Origin: R-RK-3 sp963842775 | GTDB lineage: Bacteria > Pseudomonadota > Alphaproteobacteria > Rhizobiales > Rhodomicrobiaceae | Assembly: GCA_963842775.1 (NCBI GenBank) | Contig: CAWJHQ010000002.1 | Coordinates: forward strand, 124,001-188,000 | Direction of reading: 5' to 3' | Length of the DNA stretch: 64,000 bases | In this document: positions 28,749 to 38,764 of the stretch, one piece after another | Layout of the letters: the number at the start of each line of letters is the position of its first letter | Numbering within the stretch: the stretch's first letter is position 1 | The notes under the pieces: generated by a model | Told to the model about the DNA's origin: nothing | Databases searched by the model: none | The model's input: the letters and a program-made list of their open reading frames with translations, nothing else | Position numbers and translations under genes: made by a program

Positions 28749-28872
28749 CGAAAATCCACGCTGACATGGGAGCGGGCGACCAGCGCCCGCTCCGGTACAA
28801 CCGGCCGGCCGTCGGGCACTGAGTTCCAATCGGGCGACTGGCGGCAGACACAGAAACGGAGCTTAACTGCAC

Positions 28873-29643
28873 ATGCAAAGTGATCGCTACGCCCGCTTTC
28901 CCAGCCTCGAAGGCCGCCCCGTTCTCATTACCGGCGGTGCGACCGGTATCGGTGAAGCCTTGGTCCGTGCGTTTGCCGACCAGGGCTCCAAGGTCGGCTT
29001 CGTCGATATTGAGGGCGAGATCGGGCAAAAGCTCGCCGACGAACTGACGTCGAAGGGCCACAGCGTGGCGTTCGAGCGCTGCGACATCACCGATATCGCC
29101 GCGCTTCGAAGCAGCATCGCCGCACTGGAGGCCAAGAACGGCCCCACACTGGTACTCGTCAACAACGCCGCGAACGACACCAGGCACCCCTGGGAAGACG
29201 TCACGCCGGAATATTGGGACGGCCGGCTGGCCGTAAATCTCAGGCCATTCTTCTTTGCGATCCAGGCGGTCGCGCCCGGCATGATCGCCGCCAAACAAGG
29301 TTCTATCGTCAATTTCGGATCGGTATCCTGGCGGCTGAAGCAAGGCGGAATGCCGGGCTATACGGCCTCCAAGGCCGCCATCTACGGTCTGACCCGCGGA
29401 TTTGCCACGGATCTCGGCAAGCACGGCATTCGCGTCAACACGCTGGAGCCCGGCTGGGTCATGACCGAGCGGCAGCTCACGCTCTGGGTTACCCCTGAAA
29501 CGGAAAAGCAGATCGACGCCGGACAGGCGCTCAGCGGCCGCGTCATGCCCAATGATCTGGCCCGCGCCTGCCTGTTCCTGGCTGCCGACGACAGCGCGAT
29601 GATGTCGGCCACGGTCGTGACGGTCGATGGCGGGTGGACCTGA
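28873..29643 (+). CDS. SDR sugar 1-dehydrogenase (XylB-like)
   Basis: Classical short-chain dehydrogenase of 256 residues that would oxidise an aldose to its lactone with NAD(P)+. Seen: GGATGIGEAL (cofactor), NNAAND (here NNAANDTRHPWEDVTPEYWD, close to Caulobacter D-xylose dehydrogenase), NFGSVSW with catalytic Ser, YTASK with Tyr and Lys, and the C-terminal TVDGGW. The neighbours are sugar importers, so the first step of a Weimberg/Dahms-like oxidative pathway is likely. No dehydratase or lactonase gene is in the window. Confidence 0.88.
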   Translation: MQSDRYARFPSLEGRPVLITGGATGIGEALVRAFADQGSKVGFVDIEGEIGQKLADELTSKGHSVAFERCDITDIAALRSSIAALEAKNGPTLVLVNNAANDTRHPWEDVTPEYWDGRLAVNLRPFFFAIQAVAPGMIAAKQGSIVNFGSVSWRLKQGGMPGYTASKAAIYGLTRGFATDLGKHGIRVNTLEPGWVMTERQLTLWVTPETEKQIDAGQALSGRVMPNDLARACLFLAADDSAMMSATVVTVDGGWT

Positions 29644-29715
29644 TGCCCCGGCAGGCGCAGCGCAGATACAGAACTAAACAAACGGCAGAGTGCCATTAAA
29701 TCACAGGGAGGTTGC

Positions 29716-30666
29716 ATGAAACGCATAGTCATTGGTGGCGTGGCGGCGATCGTCGCTTTGGGCGTTGTTGCTGCGCAAGCTCAGGAAAAGAAGCAGCTCG
29801 CCTTCGTCGTGAACGGCGCATCGGACTTCTGGAAGATCGCCGAAGCCGGCGTAAAGAAGGCGCAAGCCGAGCTGCCGAAATACGAGCTTTCGCTGAAATA
29901 TCCCGAGCAATCCGCCGCGGCCATCCAGCAGCGCCTGATGGATGACCTCGTCGCCGCCGGCACGGACGCCATCATGGTCAGCTCGGTCGACCCCAAAACC
30001 TCCACCGAGGCTCTCGACCGGATCGCCAAGCAGGTGCCGCTGTTCACCACCGACAGCGATGCGCCCAATTCCAAGCGCCTCGCCTATATCGGCTCATCCA
30101 ACGTCGAACTCGGCAAGGACGCCGGGGCCTTGATGAAGAAGGCCCTGCCGAATGGCGGCAAATGCATGGGCTTCGTCGGCCTGCCGGGCGCGGACAACGC
30201 CCGCGAGCGCATCGAGGGTATCAAGGCCGCCATTGAGGGCTCGAAAGTCGAACTCGTCGACGTGCGCGGCGACGACATCGATCAGACCCGCGCCAAGCGC
30301 AATGTCGAGGACACGCTGGCCGCCAATCCCAACATCAACTGCATGGTCGGCATCTATTCCTACAACACGCCGCGCATTTACGAAGTGCTGAAGGAAGCCG
30401 GCCAGCTCGGCAAGATCAAGATCATCGGCTTCGACGAAGATCCGATCACGCTGGGCGGCGTCCGCGAGGGCACGATTTCCGGGACGGTCGTCCAGAACCC
30501 CTATGAATGGGGCTATAAGGGCATGAAGCTCATGGCCGCCTATCTGGAAGGCGACAAGTCCGGCATTCCCGCCAACGGCTTGATCATCGTCCCCGGACAG
30601 GTGATCGAAAAGGCCAATGTCGATAAGTACGAAGCTGAGCTTAAGGCGAGAATCAGCGGCAAATAG
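29716..30666 (+). CDS. CUT2 sugar-binding periplasmic protein, importer B
   Basis: Periplasmic receptor of 316 residues with GGGAGG before ATG 29716 and signal peptide to about AAQAQ. It has the type I SBP fold motifs: LAFVVNGASDFWKIAEAGVK, VSSVDPKTSTEALDRIAKQV, AYIGSSNVELGKDAGALMKK, GFDEDPITLGGVREGTISGT and VQNPYEWGYKGMKLM. It heads the plus-strand unit of importer B. Intact frame. Confidence 0.92.
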   Translation: MKRIVIGGVAAIVALGVVAAQAQEKKQLAFVVNGASDFWKIAEAGVKKAQAELPKYELSLKYPEQSAAAIQQRLMDDLVAAGTDAIMVSSVDPKTSTEALDRIAKQVPLFTTDSDAPNSKRLAYIGSSNVELGKDAGALMKKALPNGGKCMGFVGLPGADNARERIEGIKAAIEGSKVELVDVRGDDIDQTRAKRNVEDTLAANPNINCMVGIYSYNTPRIYEVLKEAGQLGKIKIIGFDEDPITLGGVREGTISGTVVQNPYEWGYKGMKLMAAYLEGDKSGIPANGLIIVPGQVIEKANVDKYEAELKARISGK

Positions 30667-30798
30667 GCCGATTCTTATCCTGGCCGGCGCGGCGGATAAC
30701 GCTCGTGCCGGCCGGGTTCTGCCAGGGCGGGCGTATGCTCCGGCCCGCACGGCAAATTTCGGCCAGCTCTCCGGTCAGTTCCACGTCACAGGCGCGCC

Positions 30799-32290
30799 TT
30801 GCTCGATCTGATTGGCATCTCCAAGACGTATCCGGGGGTTGTCGCCCTCGATCGTGTCGATTTTTCCATTGTGCCCGGCGAAGTCGTCGGGCTGGTCGGC
30901 GAAAACGGCGCCGGTAAATCGACCCTGATGAAAATCCTCGGCGGGGTCGTCGCACCGTCCGCCGGCGTGATCATGCTCGACGGGCGCAATTATCCGGAGC
31001 TGTCCGTGGCCGACGCGATGGCGGGCGGCATCGCCTTCGTCCATCAGGAACTGAACCTCTTCGAAAATCTCGACGTCGCCGGCAACATCCTGATCGGCCG
31101 CGAACCGCTTGCGCGGCGGTCCGCTGCGGCTGATCGACAGCCATGCGATGGTCGCCCAGGTGCAGCCGATCCTCGACCGGCTCGGCGCCGATTTCGGCCC
31201 GCGAACGCCGCTGGCCGAGCTGTCGCTGGCGCAGATGCAGCTGGTGGAGATCGCCAAGGCGCTATCGCTGGACGCCAGGCTGGTCATCATGGACGAGCCG
31301 ACCTCCAGCCTCACCCTGTCGGAAACCGAGCGGCTGCTGCGCGTCATCGCCGAGCTCAAGGCGAGCGGCGTCGGCGTCATCTTCATCTCGCACCGGCTGC
31401 ATGAGGTCGAGCGCTGCTGCGACCGGGTCGTGGTGCTGCGCGACGGCCGCGTCGTCGGCACGCTGGTCGGCGAGATGATCCAGCACGAGGAGATGATCCG
31501 CCTGATGATCGGGCGCGATCTGCGCTCGCTCTACATTCCACCCAAGGCGCCGCCCGGCGAGATCATGCTGGAGATCGACGGCGTCAGCACCATCGCCTAT
31601 CCCGAGCGCAGCGTCAGCATGGCGATCCGGCGCGGCGAAATCGTCGGGCTGGCGGGGCTGGTCGGCGCGGGCCGCACCGAACTGGCGCGCGCGATCTTCG
31701 GCATCGACAAGATGCAAGGCGGGACGGTGAAGCTCGGCGGCAAGCCGATCCAGATCGCATCGGCGCGCGACGCCATCGATCGGGGCCTGTTCCTCGTGCC
31801 CGAAGACCGCAAGCGCTCGGGCGTCATCATCGACATGCCCGTCGCGGCGAATGTCAGCCTGCCCGATCTCGTCGCCTACGCCAATGGCTACATCATCGAC
31901 GCCGCCGCCGAGGCGTCGCGCGCCGAGCAGCAGAAGCGCGCCCTCGGCATCCGCACGCCGTCGGTCGCGACCCTGGTGAAATCCCTGTCCGGCGGCAACC
32001 AGCAGAAGGTCGTGCTGGCGAAATGGCTGGCGATGCAGCCGCGCGCCCTGATTTTCGACGAGCCGACGCGCGGGATCGATGTCGGCGCGAAAGGCGAGAT
32101 CTACACGCTGATGCGCCAGTTGGCCGATGGCGGCGTGGCCATCATCATGATTTCGAGCGACATGGAGGAGGTGATCGGCGTGAGCGACCGCATCGTGGTG
32201 ATGCATGAAGGCGGCATCAGCGGTCATCTCGAGCGAGACCGGTTCAGCGAGCAGAACATCCTGCGTCTGGCCGTGGGGAAGGGGATCTGA
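30799..32290 (+). CDS. CUT2 sugar ABC transporter ATPase, double-domain RbsA type, importer B, one frameshift
   Basis: Two fused nucleotide-binding domains, about 496 residues when joined. Domain 1 has GENGAGKST, HQELNLFENL, the atypical signature LSLAQMQLVEIAKAL and VIMDEPTSSL; domain 2 has the degenerate Walker A GLVGAGRTE, the signature LSGGNQQKVVLAKWL and LIFDEPTRGIDVG. The start is TTG 30799. The frame breaks at 31109-31110, where CGCTTGCGC should read CGCTGCGC, the same kind of extra T as in gltL and recQ. Confidence 0.9.
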
Positions 32291-32294
32291 AACG

Positions 32295-33291
32295 ATGCTG
32301 AAAAAAGACCTTGGCCTCCTGCTGCTGATCCTGATCGTCGGCGCCATCGTCGCCACCATCAATCCCCGCTTCCTCTCGCCGATCAATGTCGCCAACACCG
32401 CCAATCTGATCGGGCTGTTCGGCCTGTTCTCGCTGGCGCAGGCCTTCGTCATCATCTCGGGCGGCATCGAATTGTCGGTGGGGTCGATCATCGCGCTGCT
32501 GGGCGTCGTCTTCATCGACCTGATCGCCAATGTCGGGCTGCATTGGGCCGCTCGCCATTCCGGTGGTCATCCTGATCGGCGTCGCCATGGGCATGGTGCA
32601 CGGGCTGCTGGTCACGCGGATGGGGATGCAGCCCTTCGTGGTGACGCTTTGCGGCCTGCTGATCTATCGCGGCATCGCCCGCTTCTACACCCAGGACGCC
32701 ACCGCCGGCTTCGCCTTCGGCCAGAGCTTTCCGACGCTCGAATGGCTGACCACCGGCCGCACCTTGGGCGTGCCGCACAGCGCCATCGCCTTCGCGCTGG
32801 TCGCGGCTGTGCTCGCCGTGGTGCTGCATCGATCGGTGTTCGGGCGGTATCTCTTCGCGGTCGGCAAGAATGAAGAGGCGGCCCGCTATTCCGGCATCCG
32901 CACCGAGCGGATCACCATCGCCGCCTATGTCATCTGCTGCGGCCTGACCGCCTTCGCCGCGATCTTCATCGCCATGTATACGCGGTCGATCTCGCCCGCC
33001 TCGCATGGCAATTTCTACGAGCTTTACGCCATCGCGGCGGCGGTGCTCGGCGGCTGTTCGCTGCGCGGCGGCGAAGGCTCGGTGCTCGGCGTGGTGCTGG
33101 GCACGATCCTGCTGCAGGTGCTGCAGAACCTGGTCAATCTGCTCGGCATCCCGAGTTCGCTGAACTTCGCGGTCATGGGCGGCGTCATCCTGCTCGGCGT
33201 GCTCGCGGACCAGCAGCTCATCGCCTACCGCCAGCGTTCGGGGACGGCCCGCGCCGCCCGCGCGCAAACCAATCCTCAGGCCACCGCCTGA
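32295..33291 (+). CDS. CUT2 sugar ABC transporter permease, importer B, one frameshift
   Basis: Inner-membrane subunit, about 331 residues when joined. The first frame runs from ATG 32295 through FVIISGGIELSVGSIIALLG; the second carries MGMVHGLLVTRMGMQPFVVT, FGRYLFAVGKNEEAARYSGI and VLQNLVNLLGIPSSLNFAVM. One extra G in GGG 32545-32547 accounts for the break (L-H-W-P-L-A-I-P-V). Four bases separate it from the ATPase gene. Confidence 0.9.
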
Positions 33292-33348
33292 GGGTGTTTG
33301 TTTAGGTGTACGCCCTTTTTGAAATCCTGGGAGGCGGGTACCGCTTTT

Positions 33349-33430
33349 TGTCATGCCCGCGAAGGCGGGGCATCCAGTACTCCGCAGCGACTGCTGAGTT
33401 TACTGGATCCCCGCCTTCGCGGGGATGACA
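33349..33430. repeat. Long extragenic palindrome (GTCATGCCCGCGAAGGCGGG type)
   Basis: TGTCATGCCCGCGAAGGCGG and onward (33349-33380) is matched by the reverse complement of 33401-33430, with few mismatches over about 30 bases, around a 20-base loop. This element is dispersed in Bradyrhizobium-like genomes. It sits between the convergent permease B and aldo/keto reductase genes and may end transcription from both sides. Confidence 0.8.
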
Positions 33431-33565
33431 AGAGATCTGTCCAATTAACGGATTGCGCTCTAAGTCCGCCCCTTTCGCCGGGATTTCGCCTGAGTCGGAA
33501 GCGGGCCCAAAGCCGGGCGGATGCCCCGCTCCAAGGCAAAAAATGCCCGGCTCCCAAGCAAACAA

Positions 33566-34603
33566 CTACTCGATCGAGCTGGAGGCGGACCACAGGTCGA
33601 TGCCGCTTTCGGAGGCGTAGCGGTCGATTTCGGCAAGTTCGTCGGCCGTGAATGACGGATTGTTCAGCGCCGCGACGCTGTTCTCGATCTGCGCGGGGCT
33701 GCTGGCGCCGATCAGGGCGCTGGTGACGCGGGGGTCGCGCAGCGTCCATGCGAGCGCCATTTGCGCCAGGCTTTGTCCGCGCTGCTGCGCGATGTCATTC
33801 AGGCCGCGCACTTTCGCGAGCCTTTCCTCGCTGAGGAATTCCTGCTTGAAGGCGGGGCTGTCGCTCGTCGCCCGCGAGCCACTCGGCACGCCGTTCAGAT
33901 ATTTGTCGGTGAGCAGCCCTTGCGCGAGCGGCGAAAAGGCGATGCAGCCGATGCCTTCCTGACCGAGCACATCCAGCAAGCCGCGCTCGACCCAGCGATT
34001 GAGCATGGAATAGGACGGCTGATGGATGAGGCAGGGCGTGCCGAGACGGCGCAGGATCGCCGCGGCCTCGGCCGTCTTCTGCGCCGAATAGGAGGAGATG
34101 CCGGCATAGAGCGCCTTGCCCTGGCGCACGGCGCTGTCGAGCGCGCCCATCGTCTCTTCGAGCGGCGTATCCGGGTCCAGCCGGTGCGAATAGAAGATGT
34201 CGACATAGTCGAGGCCCATGCGCGTCAAGCTCTGATCGAGGCTGGCGAGCAGGGATTTGCGCGAACCGAACACGCCGTAAGGGCCGGGCCACATCAGATA
34301 GCCGGCCTTGGTCGAGACGATCAGCTCATCGCGGTGCCCGGCGAGATCGGTCTTCAGGATGCGCCCGAACGTTTCCTCCGACGAGCCGGGCGGCGGACCG
34401 TAATTATTCGCCAGGTCGAAATGGGTGATGCCGAGATCGAAGGCGCGGCGGATCATCGCCCTCGCGGATTCCTGGGACGAGGTGCCGCCGAAATTGTGCC
34501 AGAGGCCGAGCGATATCGCCGGCAGATGCACGCCGCTATGGCCGCAGCGCCGGTAAGTCATGTCGTCGTAGCGGGCGGGATTCGCCATCCATTCAGTCGC
34601 CAT
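33566..34603 (-). CDS. Aldo/keto reductase, L-glyceraldehyde-3-phosphate reductase type (YghZ/Gpr)
   Basis: NADPH-dependent TIM-barrel reductase of 345 residues, close along its whole length to E. coli YghZ: YRRCGHSGVHLPAISLGLWH, FDLGITHFDLANNYGPPPGS (catalytic Asp and Tyr), STKAGYLMWPGPYG (Lys), FYSHRLDP (His) and the cofactor region GCIAFSPLAQGLLTDKYLNG. It reduces aldehydes such as L-glyceraldehyde 3-phosphate or methylglyoxal in the cytosol. It stands at the end of the unit of importer C on the same strand, 47 bases before the permease end is read... in transcription order it lies after the permease. Confidence 0.9.
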   Translation of the reverse strand: MATEWMANPARYDDMTYRRCGHSGVHLPAISLGLWHNFGGTSSQESARAMIRRAFDLGITHFDLANNYGPPPGSSEETFGRILKTDLAGHRDELIVSTKAGYLMWPGPYGVFGSRKSLLASLDQSLTRMGLDYVDIFYSHRLDPDTPLEETMGALDSAVRQGKALYAGISSYSAQKTAEAAAILRRLGTPCLIHQPSYSMLNRWVERGLLDVLGQEGIGCIAFSPLAQGLLTDKYLNGVPSGSRATSDSPAFKQEFLSEERLAKVRGLNDIAQQRGQSLAQMALAWTLRDPRVTSALIGASSPAQIENSVAALNNPSFTADELAEIDRYASESGIDLWSASSSIE

Positions 34604-34649
34604 CGCCGGATCCTTTATCTGTCGCGTCGTCGTCGAAATGCCATGTCCG

Positions 34650-35868
34650 TCAGACGCCCGCGCGTGTCAAGCTATTCCGCCGCCGGCCATATTGGTCGAG
34701 CGCCACCGCGAGCAGCAGCACAATGCCGCGCGCCGTGTCCTGGTAAAAGGTCGGAACGTTCATAAGACTCATGCCGTTATTGAGGCTTCCCATCAGCAGC
34801 GCGCCGAGAATCGCACCGAATATGCGCCCCTTGCCGCCGGTCAGCGCCGTTCCCCCGATGATCGCCGCCGCGATGGCGTCCAGCTCCAGAAACAGCCCCG
34901 CGCTTCCCGGCCACCGCGCCGCTCACCCGCGCGGTCAGGGCGACGCCGATCACGCCATAGGCGAAGCCGGCGATGACGAAATTGATGAACACGACCCGGT
35001 TGAGATCGACGCCCGACAGCCGCGCCGCTTCCGGATTGCCGCCGAGCGCGTAGAGCTTGGCGCCGAAGGGCGTCGCCCGCATCAGCGTTTCGGCGGCGAT
35101 GGCGCAGGCGGCAACCAGCAGAATGAGGAACGGAATGCCTTGCCAGGATGCGAGCCAGATCGCGGCCGCGCCGAAGATGAAGGCGCCCGGCAGAGTGCGG
35201 ATCAGCGGGGCGGCGATGCTGTCGATCACGTCGAGCCGCTTCGCCTTCAGCGCGGTGCGGATCTGGATGACGGCGTATGCGGCGAGGCCGGCGACCACCA
35301 GCGCGGCGGACCATGCGGGCGGCAGAAAGCCGGTGGCGATGCTTTTCATCGACGCGGGCACCGGCGCGACGGTTTCGCCATTGGTGATGATCATCGACAG
35401 GCCGCGGAAATAGAGCATCCCCGCCAGGGTGACGATGAAGGACGAGACGCCGAGCTTCGTCACCCACAAGCCTTGCCACGCCCCCATCAGCATGCCGACG
35501 CAGAGGCTGGCGAGAATGGCGAGCGGCACCGGCACGTTCCATTTCACCGTCAGCACCGCGACGACGACGCCGACCAGCGCGACGGCCGACCCCACCGACA
35601 GGTCGAAATTCCGGCTGACGATGAGCATCACTGCGCTGATCGCGGCGAGGCTGACGATCGCGCTTTGCAGCGCCAGCAGCACAAGGTTCCTTTGCGTGAG
35701 GAAGGTGCCGTCGGTGGCGAAATAGAAGAACAGCCAGATGCCCGCCAGCACCAGCAGCAGCGCCGAGCCGCGCAGGATCGACGCGCCGAAAATGCGCGGC
35801 ACCGCCGGGGCAGGGGGGCTTTCGGCGAATGTTGCGCTGGAAAGGCTGCCGGCGCTGGCGTGGTTCAT
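34650..35868 (-). CDS. CUT2 sugar ABC transporter permease (XylH-like), importer C, one frameshift
   Basis: Long inner-membrane subunit, about 405 residues when joined, of the XylH size class with an extra central region (ALKAKRLDVIDSIAAPLIRT). Motifs: LIVSRNFDLSVGSAVALVGV, GVSSFIVTLAGMLYFRGLSM, GAKLYALGGNPEAARLSGVD, and after the break FLELDAIAAAIIGGTALTGG and NNGMSLMNVPTFYQD. The chosen start is ATG 35868 with AGGAGG seven bases before it; TTG 35895 and ATG 35889 are less likely. The frame breaks at a GGG run, 34906-34908. Confidence 0.88.
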
Positions 35869-35891
35869 CGTCCGCCTCCTGTCTTGCATGG

Positions 35892-37493
35892 TCAAACCCC
35901 GGTCGCCGCCCGGAGCAGATTGTCCTCGGTCAATTGCGGACCGGCGAACTCGGCGACGATCCGTCCCTGGCGAAGCACGAGCACGCGGTGGCAGACATCG
36001 ACCAACTCCTCGGCTTCGGACGAGGTGACGATGATGGTCCGGCCTTCCGCCGCCAATCCGCGCCAGATCTCATGGATTTCCGCGCGCGCGCCGACATCGA
36101 CGCCGCGCGTCGGGTCGATCTGCAGCAGGATGCGCGTGTCGGCGGCGAGCCAGCGGGCGATCTGCACCTTCTGCTGATTGCCGCCGGAGAGGCTTCCGAC
36201 GGGCGCATCCATGGACGAGGCCTTGATGCCGACGCGCGCAATCAGATCGGCGACGCGGCGGCGCAGCTTCGGCTTGTCGAGGAAGCCGCCTTCGGTCACG
36301 GCCGGCAGGCTGGCGACGGCGATATTGTCGGCGATGGAATGATCGATGATGAGCGCGTCCCGCCGGTCCTGCGCCATCAGGCCGAGACCGTGGCGGATGG
36401 CGTCGGACGGCGATTTCACCGCGACCTCGCGGCCGTTCAGAAAAATGTCGCCTTCGGTCCGTCCCTGCCATGCGCCGAACAGCGCAAGCATCGCCTCCGC
36501 GCATCCTGCGCCGAGCAGGCCGAACAGACCGAGGATTTCTCCCCGCGCGGCGGAAAAATTGATCTCGTTCACGAACCGGCGCGGCTGGTCGCCATCGCTG
36601 GCGACGCTGAGATTGAAGGCTTCCAGCGCCGTGGCGCCTCGCTCAGGCGCCGCCATCCCTCTAACGGCGCCTGAGCGCATCGCGCCCACCATCTCCATGA
36701 CGATGGCGTCTCGCGATGTTTCGCCGGTGGCGTGAACGCCGGAAAGCCGGCCGTCGCGCATCACGGCGATGCGGTCGGCGATGGCGAACACCTCCGCCAG
36801 CCGGTGCGACACGAAGATGATGGAAACGCCGCGCGCCCTCAGCGTGCGCATATGGTCGAAGAGCCGGCGCGCTTCGGTATCGGTCAGCGCCGCCGTCGGC
36901 TCGTCGAGAATGAGCACGCGGGCATTCTTGGACAGAGCGCGCGCGATGACGACGAGCTGCTGCGTCGCCAGATCCAGCGCGCTCATCGGCGTCGCCGGAT
37001 CGAGGTCGATGGCGAAGCCGCGCAGCACCTGCTTGGCGTTGGCGAGGCGTGTCGCGCCGTCGATGAAGCCGAAGCGGGTCGGTTCGGCGTTGAGGAAGAT
37101 GTTCTCGGCAAGATTGAGCGTATGCGCGACGGCGATTTCCTGCGGCACCAGCACGATGCCGGCTTCTTCCGCCTCGGAAATGCTGCGCGGCTGATGCGGC
37201 CGTCCGCCCAGCAGGATGTCGCCCTCATAGCTGCCATGCGGATAGACGCCGGCAAGCGCCTTGATCAGCGTGGATTTCCCGGCGCCGTTCTGTCCGAGCA
37301 GCGCCAGGATCTCGCCCGGCTCGACGGTGAGATCGAGATCGTCGACGGCGAGCACCCCCGGAAACCGCTTGGTGAAGTTGCGGATTTCGAGGGTGGCGCC
37401 GTGCTGCCGGACCGCATCGCGGCCCGGCTTTTCGGTGGTTGACGCTTCGCGTCGCCGATCATCGCAATGCCTTTCGCGAGGCAAAACCGGCAT
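35892..37493 (-). CDS. CUT2 sugar ABC transporter ATPase (XylG-like), importer C
   Basis: Double-domain ATPase of about 530 residues. Domain 1: GQNGAGKST, VLVPQEIAVAHTL, LDLATQQLVVIARAL, VLILDEPTAALT and VSHRLAEVFA. Domain 2: GLLGAGCAE, LSGGNQQKVQIARWL and a Walker B reading LLQIDPTRGVDVG, in which Asp replaces the usual catalytic Glu. The N-terminus is uncertain: the long frame has ATG 37493 without a ribosome site, while ATG 37462 in another frame has AAAGG upstream and would need a frame correction near 37410. It lies between the receptor and permease genes of importer C. Confidence 0.87.
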   Translation of the reverse strand: MPVLPRERHCDDRRREASTTEKPGRDAVRQHGATLEIRNFTKRFPGVLAVDDLDLTVEPGEILALLGQNGAGKSTLIKALAGVYPHGSYEGDILLGGRPHQPRSISEAEEAGIVLVPQEIAVAHTLNLAENIFLNAEPTRFGFIDGATRLANAKQVLRGFAIDLDPATPMSALDLATQQLVVIARALSKNARVLILDEPTAALTDTEARRLFDHMRTLRARGVSIIFVSHRLAEVFAIADRIAVMRDGRLSGVHATGETSRDAIVMEMVGAMRSGAVRGMAAPERGATALEAFNLSVASDGDQPRRFVNEINFSAARGEILGLFGLLGAGCAEAMLALFGAWQGRTEGDIFLNGREVAVKSPSDAIRHGLGLMAQDRRDALIIDHSIADNIAVASLPAVTEGGFLDKPKLRRRVADLIARVGIKASSMDAPVGSLSGGNQQKVQIARWLAADTRILLQIDPTRGVDVGARAEIHEIWRGLAAEGRTIIVTSSEAEELVDVCHRVLVLRQGRIVAEFAGPQLTEDNLLRAATGV

Positions 37494-37495
37494 GC

Positions 37496-38569
37496 TCAGC
37501 ATTTCGGCTTGTCTTCGGGGACGTTCTTGTACACTTCGTCGATATTCAGCCAGAACGGATGCTTGCAGACGAACTCGGCCATCTCCGGCTTGGTCACCAG
37601 ATAGATCGGGGTGAGCGCCCAGGGCACCTCCGCCGCCTTGTTGTTGATGGTCCGCTCGGTCTTGAACGGCGTGCATTTCGCCATCGCCACGGCGACTTCC
37701 GCGCCGCGCTTGGCCATCTCGTCCGGCGCCGGCCACAGGCTGCCGAACATCCGGCCTTCGACGATCGCCTGCGCCGCGGACAGCTCCATGTCCTGGCCGG
37801 TGATCGGGATCGAGCCCGCCTTGATCTTCGCGCTTTCGACCGCCTGCAGCACGCCCAGCGACATGCCGTCATAGGAGACGAGGAATGCGTCGACCTTGTT
37901 GCTGTTGCGGGTCAGCGCGTTTTCGGCGTGCGCCTGGGCGGGTTCGGTCTTCCATTGCGGCGTGAACTGGTCGAGCACGACCTTCACGGCGCCGCTCTTC
38001 ACGGCAGGCGCGAGCATCTCGCGATAGCCTTCCTGCATCTGGGTGGAGCCGGTCTGTCCCGGATCGCCGCCGATCAGCACGTAATTGCCCTTCGGCACGG
38101 AGGCGAGAACCTCCTTCGCCGCTTCCTTGCCGCCTTCCTTCGGGTCGCGGCCGATGAAGGCCTTGTGCTTCGCGCCGAGGATCAGGTCGTCATAGGAGGC
38201 GAGCGGGATGTTGGCCTTGGCCGCCATTTCCGCGATCGAGGCCGCGACGTTGAAGTCCACCGGCTGGATGACGATCGCGTCCACGCCTTGCGTGATGACG
38301 TTCTCCGCCTGCGCGACCTGGTTGCTGGCGCTGTTTTCCGCCGACTGCACCAGCACCTTGAAGCCGGCCGCCTCGGCGGTCTTCTGGAAGAACGGCACGT
38401 CCGCATGGAGATAGCGGAAGGCGGTCTGCTGCTTGAGCATGAAGGCGATGCGCCCGGTTTTCCCCGGAGTGCAGTCCTGTGCGGCGGCGCTTCCCGCCGA
38501 GCCTACCGTCAACGCGGCACAGACGAACAGGCAAGCGGCCGCGACGCCTTTTTCAGGGCGATATGCCAT
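37496..38569 (-). CDS. CUT2 sugar-binding periplasmic protein (XylF-like), importer C
   Basis: Periplasmic receptor of 357 residues with signal peptide (VAAACLFVCAALTVGSAGSA, cleavage near AAAQ). Type I SBP features: GRIAFMLKQQTAFRYLHADV, IVIQPVDFNVAASIAEMAAK, FIGRDPKEGGKEAAKEVLAS, LIGGDPGQTGSTQMQEGYRE and ITGQDMELSAAQAIVEGR, the last close to XylF. First gene of the importer C unit (receptor, ATPase, permease, reductase), directly behind a LacI-type operator. Confidence 0.92.
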   Translation of the reverse strand: MAYRPEKGVAAACLFVCAALTVGSAGSAAAQDCTPGKTGRIAFMLKQQTAFRYLHADVPFFQKTAEAAGFKVLVQSAENSASNQVAQAENVITQGVDAIVIQPVDFNVAASIAEMAAKANIPLASYDDLILGAKHKAFIGRDPKEGGKEAAKEVLASVPKGNYVLIGGDPGQTGSTQMQEGYREMLAPAVKSGAVKVVLDQFTPQWKTEPAQAHAENALTRNSNKVDAFLVSYDGMSLGVLQAVESAKIKAGSIPITGQDMELSAAQAIVEGRMFGSLWPAPDEMAKRGAEVAVAMAKCTPFKTERTINNKAAEVPWALTPIYLVTKPEMAEFVCKHPFWLNIDEVYKNVPEDKPKC

Positions 38570-38606
38570 TTTTACTCCTCCCTTACACGACTTTTCACTT
38601 CATTTT

Positions 38607-38620
38607 TGGTAACGTTACCA
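38607..38620. promoter_or_regulatory. LacI-family operator, perfect palindrome
   Basis: TGGTAACGTTACCA is a perfect 14-base palindrome with a central CG, the classic LacI/GalR operator form. It lies 38 bases upstream of the xylF-like start and 145 bases upstream of the divergent lacI-type gene at 38765, so that regulator probably represses importer C and possibly itself. Confidence 0.8.
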
Positions 38621-38764
38621 TTGACCATAATGCGCTGACAATCCCAATGGTCAAATAAATATGCTCAGGTGGTGAAAGGAAAGCCGGTTCGCGATGTGCG
38701 GGCTTGCTGACGCTGAGGCGGCCATCTATGTTACTGTATCATCAACGGAATCGCTAAGGCGCAG

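Noticed and set aside
31262..32530. 422-codon minus-strand open frame
   Set aside because: Antisense shadow of the importer B ATPase; long only because of codon bias in GC-rich DNA.
34771..36177. 468-codon plus-strand open frame
   Set aside because: Antisense to the importer C permease and ATPase, His/Gln/Arg-rich shadow composition.
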